From Advenella alkanexedens (lineage in GTDB: Bacteria > Pseudomonadota > Gammaproteobacteria > Burkholderiales > Burkholderiaceae_B), in the NCBI RefSeq assembly GCF_019132845.1, contig NZ_JAHSPR010000002.1, positions 248,001 through 312,000 of the forward strand: a DNA stretch of 64,000 bases. Direction: 5' to 3'. Shown here one piece after another: positions 7,542 to 16,092 of this stretch. A program made the position numbers and the translations under genes. Below the pieces are notes generated by a model that searched no databases, was not told the origin of the DNA, and saw nothing but the letters and a program-made list of their open reading frames with translations. Numbering within the stretch: position 1 is the stretch's first letter; every line of letters starts with the position of its first letter.

Positions 7542-8051
7542 ATGAAAATGATAGCTCGCCATCTCCTGATGTTTTCCTTTGTGCTCTTAATGGGGTGTTC
7601 GCCCGAGTATGACTGGCGCAGCGTGAATACCGCGGAAGGCAATCTGACAGCTTTGTTTCCGGCCCGGCCGGTGGAGCAAACCAGGCAGGTGGAGCTTGAT
7701 GGTGAAAAAATGCCATTTACCATGCAGATTGCCACGGTTAGCGATGAGGTGTATGCCGTGGGATATCGTGTCTTTCCAGTGGAAATGGTGGCCGAACAGG
7801 CAAAAATTGAGCAAAAGGGCAGGGCACTCATGGCTTCGGTTTACCAAACCATGGGCGAACCCATGCCCGACCCGGCGCCGGCGTTTGGGGATGTATTCAG
7901 TTTTTCCAAAGAGGTCAATGGCAAGGTTTTCAATGTGCATGTCAAAATACTGGCCGCCAATGGCTTAATCGTTCAGGCCTATGTGGCGGCAGATAACCAG
8001 ACACCGCCCGAACAGGTCAGGCAGTTTCTGGATGGGGTGAAAATCAATTAA
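7542..8051 (+). CDS. Putative lipoprotein
   Basis: 169 residues. The N-terminus (MKMIARHLLMFSFVLLMGCS) is a lipoprotein signal with lipobox LMGC, so Cys19 should be lipidated. The mature part, from DWRSVNTAEGNLTALFPARP to the end, resembles small periplasmic proteins of unknown role in Burkholderiales, and I cannot assign a named family. The ribosome site is weak, and the second Met (7548) is an equally good start. It is divergent from gshA, with about 100 bp between the starts. Confidence 0.72.
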   Translation: MKMIARHLLMFSFVLLMGCSPEYDWRSVNTAEGNLTALFPARPVEQTRQVELDGEKMPFTMQIATVSDEVYAVGYRVFPVEMVAEQAKIEQKGRALMASVYQTMGEPMPDPAPAFGDVFSFSKEVNGKVFNVHVKILAANGLIVQAYVAADNQTPPEQVRQFLDGVKIN

Positions 8052-8161
8052 ATGCCTGTTGCGTGTTGTCGAAGATGTTAGAATCATATCTTTAAGCTTT
8101 TTTGCGCCGATTTGCTTGATCTGCTTGCGGGCGCTTCAAAAATCCAGCTAAAGAGGTCCTT

Positions 8162-9346
8162 ATGGCCGAATCTATTCCTGAAAAAAAATTGTCTGAATCC
8201 GTTGGTGTTGTCAGTCCGGTTTACCTGGACTTCCAAGAGCCCCTGCCTTTGGCAAGCGGGCAAGTCCTTGAAAACTATACCCTTGCCATAGAAACCTATG
8301 GTACCCTTAACGCAGATGCCTCCAATGCCGTGCTGGTGTGTCATGCCCTGAATGCGTCGCACCATGTTGCCGGCATCTCGGCCAGTGATCCCAATGATAT
8401 TGGCTGGTGGGACAATATGGTGGGGCCGGGCAAACCGGTCGACACCAATATTTTCTTTGTGATTGGTATCAATAACCTGGGGTCCTGTTTCGGCTCTTCG
8501 GGTCCTGCTTCCATCAATCCGCAAACCGGCCGTCCCTGGGGGGCTGCATTTCCGGTACTTACCGTTGAAGACTGGGTACGGGCGCAGGCCCGGGTGGCCG
8601 ATCACTTTGGCATTCAGCGTTTTGCCGCTGTCATGGGTGGTTCGTTGGGCGGCATGCAGGCCTTAAGCTGGGCCATCCAGTGTCCCGAGCGGGTGGCCCA
8701 TTGCGTGGTCATTGCCAGTACCTGCAGCCTGTCTGCCCAGAATATCGCTTTCAATGAAGTGGCCCGGCGCGCCATTATTACCGATCCTGAATTTCACGGT
8801 GGTGATTATTATGCCCATAACACCGTGCCTAAACGGGGTTTGTCAGTTGCCCGCATGATTGGTCATATCACGTATTTGTCCGATGATGACATGGCTGAAA
8901 AATTTGGCCGTGCCCAGCGTAATCCTGCCGAAGACGGCCGGTTCCGTTATGGTTACGATGTCGAATTCGAAGTCGAGTCTTACCTTCGCTATCAGGGTGA
9001 GAAGTTTTCCGGTTATTTTGATGCGAATACATATTTGCTGATTACCCGGGCACTGGATTATTTTGATCCGGCCCGCCGTCATGGCGGCGATTTGAGCAAG
9101 GCGCTGGAAAATGTCCAGGCCGATTTTCTCACGGTTTCCTTCACCACCGATTGGCGTTTCCCGCCCGAGCGTTCCCGTGAATTGGTACGGGCCCTGCTTA
9201 AAAACCAGAGCAAAGTCACGTATGCCGAAATTGATGCTCCGCATGGGCATGATGCCTTTTTGCTGACCGATCCCAGATATCACGCCGTTGTCAGGGCCTA
9301 TTACGAGCGCATTGTGCGCGCCCTTGATCTGGAGGTTACAGCATGA
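8162..9346 (+). CDS. metX: Homoserine O-acyltransferase
   Basis: 394 residues of the MetX alpha/beta-hydrolase family, which activates homoserine for methionine synthesis. The nucleophile Ser161 lies in [14 protein letters not shown]. The catalytic Asp is in [11 protein letters not shown] and the His in [24 protein letters not shown] near the N-terminus is the family oxyanion region. Many proteobacterial MetX enzymes use succinyl-CoA rather than acetyl-CoA, and I cannot decide which from sequence. AAAGAGG precedes the ATG. It overlaps metW by 4 bp. Confidence 0.94.
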   Translation: MAESIPEKKLSESVGVVSPVYLDFQEPLPLASGQVLENYTLAIETYGTLNADASNAVLVCHALNASHHVAGISASDPNDIGWWDNMVGPGKPVDTNIFFVIGINNLGSCFGSSGPASINPQTGRPWGAAFPVLTVEDWVRAQARVADHFGIQRFAAVMGGSLGGMQALSWAIQCPERVAHCVVIASTCSLSAQNIAFNEVARRAIITDPEFHGGDYYAHNTVPKRGLSVARMIGHITYLSDDDMAEKFGRAQRNPAEDGRFRYGYDVEFEVESYLRYQGEKFSGYFDANTYLLITRALDYFDPARRHGGDLSKALENVQADFLTVSFTTDWRFPPERSRELVRALLKNQSKVTYAEIDAPHGHDAFLLTDPRYHAVVRAYYERIVRALDLEVTA

Positions 9347-9975
9347 ATAAAAAATCCGTATTAAGGCCCAATCAGGGAAAAATCCGTCCAGACCTGATCC
9401 GTATTGCCAGCTGGATCCGGGAAGAAACCCGTGTGTTGGATTTGGGTTGTGGTGATGGTGCTTTGCTGGCTCATGTTCAAAATAACAAGGGGGTGACCGG
9501 CGTTGGTGTTGAGATTGAAGACGAACATGTCATTACCTGCGTACGCAAAGGGGTAGAGGTTATCCAGCAAAACCTGGAAGATGGCCTGGCCATGTTTGAC
9601 GATCGGCAGTTTGATACCGTGGTATTGTCACAAACCTTGCAGGCCATGAAAAATACCGAGGATATCCTGCGGGAAATGTCACGGGTGGCGCGTTACGGCA
9701 TTGTGTCGTTTCCCAACTTCGGACACTGGACCCATGGGTGGTCTATTTTGAATGGCCGTATGCCGGTAACCGGGCAAATGCCTTATCAATGGTACAACAC
9801 ACCCAATATTCATTTATGCACATTGCATGACTTTGAGGCGCTGGCCGCCCAACTGGGTATTAAAATACTGGATCGTGCCACGTTTAACGAGGGCCGTGAA
9901 ATTTCTTTCATGCCAAGCTGGCGCAGTACGCTGGCGGTGTATCATTTCGAATCGGCACCCCTGTTGAAGGAATAG
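9343..9975 (+). CDS. metW: Methionine biosynthesis protein MetW
   Basis: 210 residues with a class I methyltransferase fold: [15 protein letters not shown] (residues 31-45) is the SAM motif and [13 protein letters not shown] is motif II. MetW is almost always paired with MetX in beta- and gammaproteobacteria and supports the acyltransferase step; its own methyltransferase reaction is uncertain. Its ATGA overlap with metX indicates translational coupling. Confidence 0.93.
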   Translation: MNKKSVLRPNQGKIRPDLIRIASWIREETRVLDLGCGDGALLAHVQNNKGVTGVGVEIEDEHVITCVRKGVEVIQQNLEDGLAMFDDRQFDTVVLSQTLQAMKNTEDILREMSRVARYGIVSFPNFGHWTHGWSILNGRMPVTGQMPYQWYNTPNIHLCTLHDFEALAAQLGIKILDRATFNEGREISFMPSWRSTLAVYHFESAPLLKE

Positions 9976-10027
9976 ATTTTTTCCCCTTTAGGCAAACACA
10001 TTACCCGGTCAATCAAGGAGCACGCCT

Positions 10028-11329
10028 ATTTTCAACTATATCCAACCCTATCTGAGTCGCCGGGTTTATCCTTTGCTGTTATTGGGGGTGGCCAGTGGTT
10101 TGCCACTGGCGCTGACCGGTGGAACCTTGCAGGCCTGGGCAACAGTTGAAAATGTGTCGCTCAAGGAAATCGGTTTCCTGACCCTGGTGGGGGCGGCTTA
10201 TACGTTCAAGTTTCTGTGGGCTCCGTTCATCGACCGTTTTGTGCCCCCTTTTATGGGGCGGCGGCGGGGCTGGATGGCAATCGCGCAAATCGCCCTGGGT
10301 ATTACCATTGGGTGCATGAGTCTGTTCAGCCCGTCTGACAACCTGTTTATATTGGCCCTGCTGGCCACGGCGGTGGCATTTTTGTCGGCGACCCAGGATA
10401 TTGCCTTTGATGCTTACAGTGCCGAAGTGCTCCAGCCGGAAGAACGGGCGGCGGGGGCAGCCATCCGTACCTTGGGTTATCGCATCGGGATGATTGTTTC
10501 CGGCGGTCTGGCGCTGGTGATTGCTTCGGTCTGGCTGGGGTGGGCCAATATGTATCTGCTCATGGGCCTGCTCATGTTCGGGTTCGCCGTGTTGACCTGG
10601 CTGGCTCCCGAACCTGATGCCACACGTGTACAGCCCCCTCGCAATATTTATGATGCTTTCACGGTGCCTTTCCGGGAATTTTTTTCACGCCCTGAAGCCT
10701 GGTCGATTCTGGCCCTGATCGTGTTTTATAAATTGGGAGATGCCTTTGCCGGCGCCCTTTCAACCACTTTCCTGATTCGTGGGGCCGGTTTCTCACCCGA
10801 GGTGGTGGGGTCGGTTAACAAGATCCTGGCGGTTATTGCCACGATTTTGGGTGCCTTGGTTGGGGGCTCCATCATGGGTAAGCTGGGTTTGTACCGTTCC
10901 CTGATGTTTTTTGGGATCATGCAGGCGGTTTCCAACCTGGCGTATTGGGTAGTGGCCATTACACCGCAAAGTATTCCCGTGATGGCACTGGCCGTTGGTC
11001 TGGAAAACCTGTGTGGCGGCCTGGGAACGGCGGCTTTTGTTGCCCTGTTAATGGCCTTGTGTCACCAGCAATTTACGGCCACCCAGTTTGCCTTGCTCTC
11101 GGCCCTGTCTTCGGTGGGGCGGGTGTTTTTGGCCGGGCCGCTGACGCCACCGCTGGTGGAAGCGTTTGGCTGGCCCGGATTCTTTGTGTTTACGGTGTTT
11201 ATTGCCTTGCCCGGTTTGCTGCTGTTGTGGTACCGACGCAAAGAGCTGAGCCGGCTGGATCAGCCGCAACAGGCTGATGAAGTCGGGCCCGAAACTGACG
11301 AAGCCGACTTGCCAGTGGCATCCCGTTAG
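10028..11329 (+). CDS. ampG: Muropeptide permease AmpG (MFS), apparent ATT start
   Basis: 433 residues if started at ATT 10028. The hallmark AmpG segments are present: GVASGLPLALTGGTLQAWAT, FKFLWAPFIDRFVPPF and GRRRGW, followed by MFS-type membrane helices. AmpG imports anhydro-muropeptides for cell-wall recycling. The frame contains no ATG or GTG before the conserved N-terminus. The first TTG (10073) would remove residues that align with other AmpG proteins and has no ribosome site. AAGGAG at 10015-10020 sits 7 nt before ATT 10028, giving (M)FNYIQPYLSRRVYPLLLLG. A sequencing error remains possible. Confidence 0.85.
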   Translation: MFNYIQPYLSRRVYPLLLLGVASGLPLALTGGTLQAWATVENVSLKEIGFLTLVGAAYTFKFLWAPFIDRFVPPFMGRRRGWMAIAQIALGITIGCMSLFSPSDNLFILALLATAVAFLSATQDIAFDAYSAEVLQPEERAAGAAIRTLGYRIGMIVSGGLALVIASVWLGWANMYLLMGLLMFGFAVLTWLAPEPDATRVQPPRNIYDAFTVPFREFFSRPEAWSILALIVFYKLGDAFAGALSTTFLIRGAGFSPEVVGSVNKILAVIATILGALVGGSIMGKLGLYRSLMFFGIMQAVSNLAYWVVAITPQSIPVMALAVGLENLCGGLGTAAFVALLMALCHQQFTATQFALLSALSSVGRVFLAGPLTPPLVEAFGWPGFFVFTVFIALPGLLLLWYRRKELSRLDQPQQADEVGPETDEADLPVASR

Positions 11330-11376
11330 CGTATTGGCAATGTATTTTTTGCCTGTCATGTTGGGGCTGGGCAGCC

Positions 11377-11409
11377 TTCACTGGCCAGAAAATCCGGCCG
11401 GCCAGTGAA
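11377..11409. terminator. Hairpin between convergent ampG and xthA
   Basis: TTCACTGGCC pairs perfectly with GGCCAGTGAA over a 13-nt loop, midway between the two stop codons. There is no strong T-run on either side, so it may act as a weak terminator or as mRNA 3'-end protection. Confidence 0.5.
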
Positions 11410-11430
11410 AGCACCGGGGGCCTGGATGGG

Positions 11431-12216
11431 TTATAGCGTCACATCGTAATCAATCGTCAGGGGGGCGTGGTCCGAGAAGCGCTCATCTTTATAAATAGAG
11501 GTGGCCACGGCTTTTTCGGCAATGCCCGGGGTTGCAATTTGGTAATCAATCCGCCACCCCACGTTTTTGGCCCAGGCCTGGCCACGGTTGCTCCACCAAG
11601 TGTATTGGTCGGGTTCGGGGTTCAGTTTTCTGAATACATCCACAAAACCCCGACGGTCAAAGACTTCTGAAATCCAGGCCCGCTCTTCCGGTGTAAAACC
11701 CGAGTTCTTCAGGTTGCCTTTCCAATTTTTCAGGTCAATTTCCTTGTGTGCGATATTCCAGTCACCGCAAATGATGTAGTTGTGACCGGTTTTGACATGG
11801 TCTTCCATCATGGCGTCAATCCAGGGACCGAATTTATCCAGGAAACGGAATTTGGCCGCTTGCCGTTCTTCGCTGCTGGAGCCTGAGGGAAGGTAGGCGC
11901 TGACCACGGTCAGGTCATCCCAACGGGCACGGATCAGACGGCCTTCTGCATCAAATTCGTCACAGCCCATACCGGTTGCCACCGGTACATCCTGGCGGGT
12001 GTAAATGCCTACCCCGCTATACCCTTTTTTTTCTGCATGACAAAAAAAACCGCGGTAATCAAGCGGGTTGCGCAGTTCGTCAACCAGGTCCGGGTCACTG
12101 ACCTTGATTTCCTGCAGGCAGACAATATCGGCATTATGCTTTTCCAGCCAGGGAATAAGTCCTTTTTTGGCGGCGGAACGAATGCCATTGACATTGATGG
12201 AGGTAACGCGTAACAA
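11431..12216 (-). CDS. xthA: Exodeoxyribonuclease III
   Basis: 261 residues of the EEP nuclease family. Metal-binding and catalytic motifs are in place: SINVNGIRSA (about 6-15), LQEIKV with Glu36, GDWNIAH (about 151-157), WWSNRGQAWAKNVGWRIDY (about 214-232) and SDHAP near the C-terminus. It repairs abasic sites and removes 3'-blocking groups from DNA. It is a single gene convergent with ampG. Confidence 0.93.
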   Translation of the reverse strand: MLRVTSINVNGIRSAAKKGLIPWLEKHNADIVCLQEIKVSDPDLVDELRNPLDYRGFFCHAEKKGYSGVGIYTRQDVPVATGMGCDEFDAEGRLIRARWDDLTVVSAYLPSGSSSEERQAAKFRFLDKFGPWIDAMMEDHVKTGHNYIICGDWNIAHKEIDLKNWKGNLKNSGFTPEERAWISEVFDRRGFVDVFRKLNPEPDQYTWWSNRGQAWAKNVGWRIDYQIATPGIAEKAVATSIYKDERFSDHAPLTIDYDVTL

Positions 12217-12234
12217 AATGAATTCCTTTGTGAA

Positions 12235-12375
12235 TCAGTGTTTTGAATCTGTGTTTTTAGGGAACACGGCTGCCGTTATTATAAGGGCCCCACCCAGTAT
12301 CATGCGCTGAGAGGGGGGCAAACAGTATTCAGGTAAGCACAATCGCATACGCTGATTCAGGGATAGTATTCGCTC
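12235..12375 (-). pseudogene. C-terminal remnant of a second EamA-family exporter
   Basis: On the minus strand this reads PESAYAIVLT, stop, ILFA, then after a frame change PSQRMILGGALIITAAVFPK and a stop at 12235-12237. It is clearly homologous to the last 40 residues of the intact EamA gene at 13138-13992 (EPVYAIAVAWILFAEAPSER, MILGGILIITAAVFPKKA). An in-frame stop and a frameshift show decay. It lies just downstream of the FMN reductase gene, so homologous segments flank that gene on both sides. Confidence 0.75.
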
Positions 12376-12388
12376 TTTTGGAAAATTG

Positions 12389-12970
12389 TTATGCAGGGAT
12401 CAGTTCTTCGGCATTATGCTGTTTTTGTAGTGCGATGCCTTGCAGAACAGGGGTGGCCAGATTAGCGACCAGGTCAAGGCGCTGTTTCAGGGCTGTGCTT
12501 GAAATCAGGCCATCCTGAATGTCTTCCTGTGTGGCGTATACACCGGCCGGCAGGCTAAGCGCATGGAAGAAACCGAACAGGGTGCGTAGCTGATGGTCAA
12601 TCATCAGCGCATGCCGGGTACTGCCACCGGTAGCAGCCAGCAAAACAGGTTTGCCCGCGATGGCATTCATATCAACCAGGTCAAACAAATGTTTGCACAG
12701 GCCGGGAATGGAGCCCTTGAATACAGGGGTTCCTACAATCAGAAAATCGGCCTGTTCAATGCGGGTTAACGTCTGTTTGGCATAATCGTTCAGATGATCG
12801 GTGCAAAGTGCTGTTCCAATATAGGGAACCAGATCGACCAGATCGATGAATTCGGTTTCAAGTGATACCCGCTTTGATATTTGTTTTTCAATTTCATTCA
12901 GTAGTATGCCAGTACGGGATGGGCGATGCAGGCTACCATTAATAACGACGGTATTTAAAGGTTGTGTCAT
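12389..12970 (-). CDS. NAD(P)H-dependent FMN reductase (flavodoxin-like fold)
   Basis: 193 residues of the SsuE/MsuE family. VVINGSLHRPSRTGILL (about 8-24) is the FMN-phosphate loop, DFLIVGTPVFKGSIPGLCKH (about 75-94) the isoalloxazine loop, and LLAATGGSTRHALM (about 110-123) follows. Such enzymes supply reduced FMN to two-component monooxygenases that desulfonate organosulfur compounds, but no monooxygenase gene is in the window. The family match is strong and the physiological partner is unknown. Confidence 0.82.
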   Translation of the reverse strand: MTQPLNTVVINGSLHRPSRTGILLNEIEKQISKRVSLETEFIDLVDLVPYIGTALCTDHLNDYAKQTLTRIEQADFLIVGTPVFKGSIPGLCKHLFDLVDMNAIAGKPVLLAATGGSTRHALMIDHQLRTLFGFFHALSLPAGVYATQEDIQDGLISSTALKQRLDLVANLATPVLQGIALQKQHNAEELIPA

Positions 12971-13137
12971 GTTGTTCTCTTTTATGTTTGTATTGTTGTG
13001 CTGGTTGTATCGCTGAAAATCATAATTGTTGATATTTGAAAATGAAACAATTCATTGGAAAAGGTTCATCTTAATGTTTTCAGTCAATAAATTTAAATAT
13101 GCATAATTTATATAAACATTCGTTTTTTTTATGTGAG

Positions 13138-13992
13138 CTATGCTTTCTTCGGGAACACGGCCGCTGTTATTATGAGTATCCCCCCCAGAATCATGCGCTC
13201 TGAGGGGGCTTCGGCAAACAGTATCCAGGCAACCGCAATGGCATACACTGGTTCAAGGGCTATGATTAACCCTGCGGTGCGGGCGGTCAGGGAGCGCAGG
13301 CTGAAAACGAACAGGTAATGGGACAAGGCTGTACACATAACGCCAAGCACTGCTATCCAAAAATAATCCCGTGGTGCCAACAGGTGGATATGGGTGAAAA
13401 TAAAGGGCAGGGTCAAGGCGGCAACCACCAGATTCTGCCAGAAGGCCAGTTGCACCGGGTTAAGGTTAACGGCATTTTTGCGGTTCATGACAGCCAGTAT
13501 GGCAAATGCAAAACCGGAAATAATGCCCCAGATCAAGCCGCTGGCAGACGTATTGCCCGGGTCTGTCGATGGGGCAGGTGTGACCAGAATCAGGCCGATT
13601 AACACCAGAGCCAGTAAAAACCATTCTCTTTTGCCGATTTGTTCTTTCAGCAAGAGACGTTCCAGCAGGGTGATGAATGCGGGAAAGCTGGCAAAACCCA
13701 GGGTGGCAATGGCAACGCCGGCCGTTTTGATGGCAATGAAAAAGGTGAACCAGTGAATGGCCAGGGAAAGGCCAGAGAAAAATAGAATTTTAAGTGTATG
13801 GCGGTTGATGTTTTTTGTAATCGGACTGCGCAGTAAAAACGAGGCAATAGCCAAGGCCAGCACGGCAAAAAAAGCCCGGCCAAAGGTAATGATGGCGGGC
13901 GTACTGTGTATCAGGGCGCCAAGCACACCGGTAAGACCAAACAGAAAAGCGGCGATATGGGCAGAAACAAGGCCCTGACGAGCAGAAGTCAT
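13138..13992 (-). CDS. EamA-family (DMT superfamily) transporter
   Basis: 284 residues with about ten hydrophobic helices in two EamA repeats. The first covers residues 10-140 (SAHIAAFLFGLTGVLGALI onward), and the second starts near 152 (ASGLIWGIISGFAFAILAV) and ends with RMILGGILIITAAVFPKKA. The family exports metabolites such as amino acids or purines; the substrate cannot be told. A decayed copy of its 3' end is at 12235-12375. The strong hairpin at 14015-14056 lies directly upstream, so transcription from the dioxygenase gene should not reach it. Confidence 0.85.
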   Translation of the reverse strand: MTSARQGLVSAHIAAFLFGLTGVLGALIHSTPAIITFGRAFFAVLALAIASFLLRSPITKNINRHTLKILFFSGLSLAIHWFTFFIAIKTAGVAIATLGFASFPAFITLLERLLLKEQIGKREWFLLALVLIGLILVTPAPSTDPGNTSASGLIWGIISGFAFAILAVMNRKNAVNLNPVQLAFWQNLVVAALTLPFIFTHIHLLAPRDYFWIAVLGVMCTALSHYLFVFSLRSLTARTAGLIIALEPVYAIAVAWILFAEAPSERMILGGILIITAAVFPKKA

Positions 13993-14014
13993 GAAATGGG
14001 ACTGTAAAAAGATG

Positions 14015-14056
14015 AAAAAGCCAAAGCATCAAGGATACATGATGCTTTGGCTTTTT
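14015..14056. terminator. Strong bidirectional terminator
   Basis: A perfect 17-bp stem (AAAAAGCCAAAGCATCA / TGATGCTTTGGCTTTTT) with an 8-nt loop. It has A-run and T-run flanks, so it should work in both directions. It lies 25 bp after the stop of the dioxygenase gene and 23 bp before the EamA start. Confidence 0.9.
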
Positions 14057-14080
14057 GGTGATGAGTCTGGTTTTAAGGAA

Positions 14081-14875
14081 TTAGCCAAACTTGAAACTTG
14101 TCGCGGTAATACCACCAAACGCAGTTGTTTCATGATACACACAGGTGGCCGCATCATCACCGGCCGAACCAACTGCCACCATTAAGGGAATCAGATGGTC
14201 TTCCTGCGCATGGGCCAGGCGGGCAGCAGGGGCTTGTTCCCATTGCTCCAGGGCATGGCTGCGGGCTTCCTGGGTTTTTCCCAAAATGGCATCCTGTAAC
14301 CACTGATCAAACTTTGCCGAAGGGACTGAACCGGCCGGGCCCAACAGGCGCAAGTTATGGTAGCTTAGGCCGCTGCCAATAATCAGTACCCCTTCATCGC
14401 GCAAGGTGGCCAGTGCCTGACCCATGCGAATATGATAGGCCGGGTCATAATGACGGTTAATAGAGACCTGCACCACCGGAATGTCGGCGTCGGGAAATGA
14501 AACAGCCAAAGGCACAAAAGCACCATGGTCAAAACCGCGATCCAGGTCAATGCGGGTTTCAAAGCCGGCTTCAGTCAACATGTTTTGTATTTGGGCGGCT
14601 AAAGCCGGGTGGCCGGGGGCGTTGTAGTGAACATGATAAGTATGTTCGGGGAAGCCGTAATAATCGTAAAGCATACTCGGCTTTTCACTGCCCATGATCA
14701 GGATTTCATTGCCAATCCAGTGTGCTGAAACCATGACAATGGCTTTGGGCTTTTCCGGCAGCTGGGCAGGCAGTTGTTCAAGAGACTCCCGCAATGCTTT
14801 GTATTGTTCATCCCATTCCCGGATATAAGGCCAGGGGCCGCCGCCGTGCGAAATAAAATAAGTGGGCATTTTCAT
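14081..14875 (-). CDS. ygiD: DODA-type extradiol ring-cleaving dioxygenase (YgiD-like)
   Basis: 264 residues of the LigB superfamily. Iron/zinc-binding His residues are visible in SHGGGPWPY (His10), VSAHWIG (about 50-56) and FDHGAFVPL (about 115-123), with a further conserved His in GSGLSYHNLR. E. coli YgiD opens the ring of 4,5-DOPA, and the plant relative makes betalamic acid. The physiological substrate in bacteria is unclear. It is a monocistronic gene with a strong terminator right after it. Confidence 0.85.
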   Translation of the reverse strand: MKMPTYFISHGGGPWPYIREWDEQYKALRESLEQLPAQLPEKPKAIVMVSAHWIGNEILIMGSEKPSMLYDYYGFPEHTYHVHYNAPGHPALAAQIQNMLTEAGFETRIDLDRGFDHGAFVPLAVSFPDADIPVVQVSINRHYDPAYHIRMGQALATLRDEGVLIIGSGLSYHNLRLLGPAGSVPSAKFDQWLQDAILGKTQEARSHALEQWEQAPAARLAHAQEDHLIPLMVAVGSAGDDAATCVYHETTAFGGITATSFKFG

Positions 14876-15219
14876 ATGAGTTCCTTGTAAAAAACAATAG
14901 CCAGCCGGTTTTTTTTGCGGGTTCTTGCAGCGCCTGAATGATATTGGGCAAATCAGTGTTTGGCTGTATGTAAAAAACCGTTTTCATGGAGCCAGGATAT
15001 TCTAATCAGGATTTTGAGGGAAATAAATCGGGTTAACCTGAATGCACTGTTCCGCAAATGGAATAGTGCCATTTAAGCGCTGAAAACATCATCAATAAAT
15101 CGGGGTTTCTTGCCTGGGTCATAAGCATTACCCGGACTTGATGGGGTAATTTGGCAGAGCTAATCAGACCGGTAATTTTCTTTTCGGAAAAAATGGACAA
15201 ATAAAAGTGGAGGACTGGT
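14876..15219. other. Intergenic region between ygiD and the pyrE leader
   Basis: This 344-bp divergent gap has no supported gene. It contains a short hairpin (ATTACCC 15127-15133 with GGGTAAT 15144-15150) and an AT-rich stretch. It ends with AAAGTGGAGGACTGGT, a strong ribosome site for the small ORF at 15220. Promoters for ygiD and pyrE are expected here, but no clear -35/-10 pair stands out. Confidence 0.6.
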
Positions 15220-15276
15220 ATGAATATTGCTAAGATGACAGAATTATTTTATTCATCAGTTTTTGTGCAAGGTTAA
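15220..15276 (+). CDS. Possible 18-codon leader peptide upstream of pyrE
   Basis: The frame reads [18 protein letters not shown] and stops two bases before the ATG of pyrE. It has a better ribosome site (GTGGAGG, about 5-6 nt from its ATG) than pyrE itself (AAGG). Its second half is made of U-rich codons (Leu-Phe-Tyr-Ser-Ser-Val-Phe-Val). Translation of this ORF would deliver ribosomes to the pyrE start, so coupling or pyrimidine-responsive control is conceivable. No terminator lies between the two, so classical attenuation is not shown. It could also be chance. Confidence 0.45.
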   Translation: MNIAKMTELFYSSVFVQG

Positions 15277-15278
15277 TT

Positions 15279-15950
15279 ATGTCATCTCGGAATCGTCTTG
15301 ATTTTGTTCGTTTTTCATTGGGTCAGGGTGTTTTGAAGTTTGGCCAGTTTAAAGTCAAATCTGGTCGGCTCAGTCCTTATTTTTTTAATGCCGGCCTGTT
15401 TGACTCTGGAAAATCGGTGGGTGAACTGGCTCAGTTTTATGCCCAGGCACTGGTTGATTCCGGGGTAGAGTTCGATATGTTGTTTGGCCCTGCTTACAAG
15501 GGTATTTCACTGGCGACGGCTACTTCTATTGCCTTGGCTAATCATCCTGCCCTGAAGGGTCGTGATGTGCCATTTGCCTTTAACCGCAAAGAAGCAAAAG
15601 ATCATGGCGAGGGCGGTGTATTGGTGGGTGCGCCTCTGCAGGGCAAAGTGGTTATTATCGATGACGTGATTACCGCAGGTACGTCGGTGCGTGAATCGGT
15701 GGACATTATCCGTAAGGCTGGCGCCACGCCTGCTGCCGTACTGATTGCGCTTGACCGGATGGAAAGGGCCGGTCCCGATGATGCGCTGTCCGCCCATTCA
15801 GCGGTTCAGGATGTGTCGCAAACGTATGGCATTCCGGTTGTCAGCATTGCCTCTTTGAACGATATCATGCAATTGCTTAATGAGGATCCGGCGTTTGCCG
15901 AACATAAAGATGCAGTGGTGGCCTATCGTGCGAAATATGGCGTGAACTAA
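15279..15950 (+). CDS. pyrE: Orotate phosphoribosyltransferase
   Basis: 223 residues. [17 protein letters not shown] (about 124-140) is the PRPP-binding motif, [16 protein letters not shown] (about 23-38) is the orotate/phosphate region, and [15 protein letters not shown] (about 98-112) is the flexible catalytic loop with Lys residues. It makes OMP from orotate and PRPP in pyrimidine synthesis. It follows the small ORF at 15220 by two bases and is followed by two REP-like palindromes. Confidence 0.95.
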   Translation: MSSRNRLDFVRFSLGQGVLKFGQFKVKSGRLSPYFFNAGLFDSGKSVGELAQFYAQALVDSGVEFDMLFGPAYKGISLATATSIALANHPALKGRDVPFAFNRKEAKDHGEGGVLVGAPLQGKVVIIDDVITAGTSVRESVDIIRKAGATPAAVLIALDRMERAGPDDALSAHSAVQDVSQTYGIPVVSIASLNDIMQLLNEDPAFAEHKDAVVAYRAKYGVN

Positions 15951-15975
15951 TCGCTGTGGGCTGTTTCGTTTGTTC

Positions 15976-16002
15976 GTTCGCATGCTCCTGCGTGGGAGCA
16001 AG
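15976..16002. repeat. REP-like palindrome, copy 1 (diverged)
   Basis: GCATGCTCCTGCGTGGGAGC is a variant of the palindrome found more perfectly at 16021, 50531 and 59143. It lies just after pyrE and points the same way as copy 2, 45 bp away. Confidence 0.6.
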
Positions 16003-16020
16003 GAGTCCAGGGCATTAACG

Positions 16021-16046
16021 CATTCCCATGCTCCCGCGTGGGAATG
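16021..16046. repeat. REP-like palindrome, copy 2
   Basis: CATTCCCATGCTC and CGCGTGGGAATG form an inverted repeat around a short CC centre. It is the same unit as at 50531-50556 and 59143-59167. Short palindromes of this kind are dispersed between genes in many proteobacteria and are often mobilised by TnpA-REP transposases; none is in this window. Confidence 0.75.
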
Positions 16047-16092
16047 AAAACCTACAGAAACCTTTATTACCCCATCCGTTGCAAGAGGAAGT

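Noticed and set aside
8052-8161. Possible SAM riboswitch or attenuator before metX
   Set aside because: No pseudoknot or SAM-I/II-like conserved core could be recognised in the 110-bp leader; only a normal ribosome site is evident.
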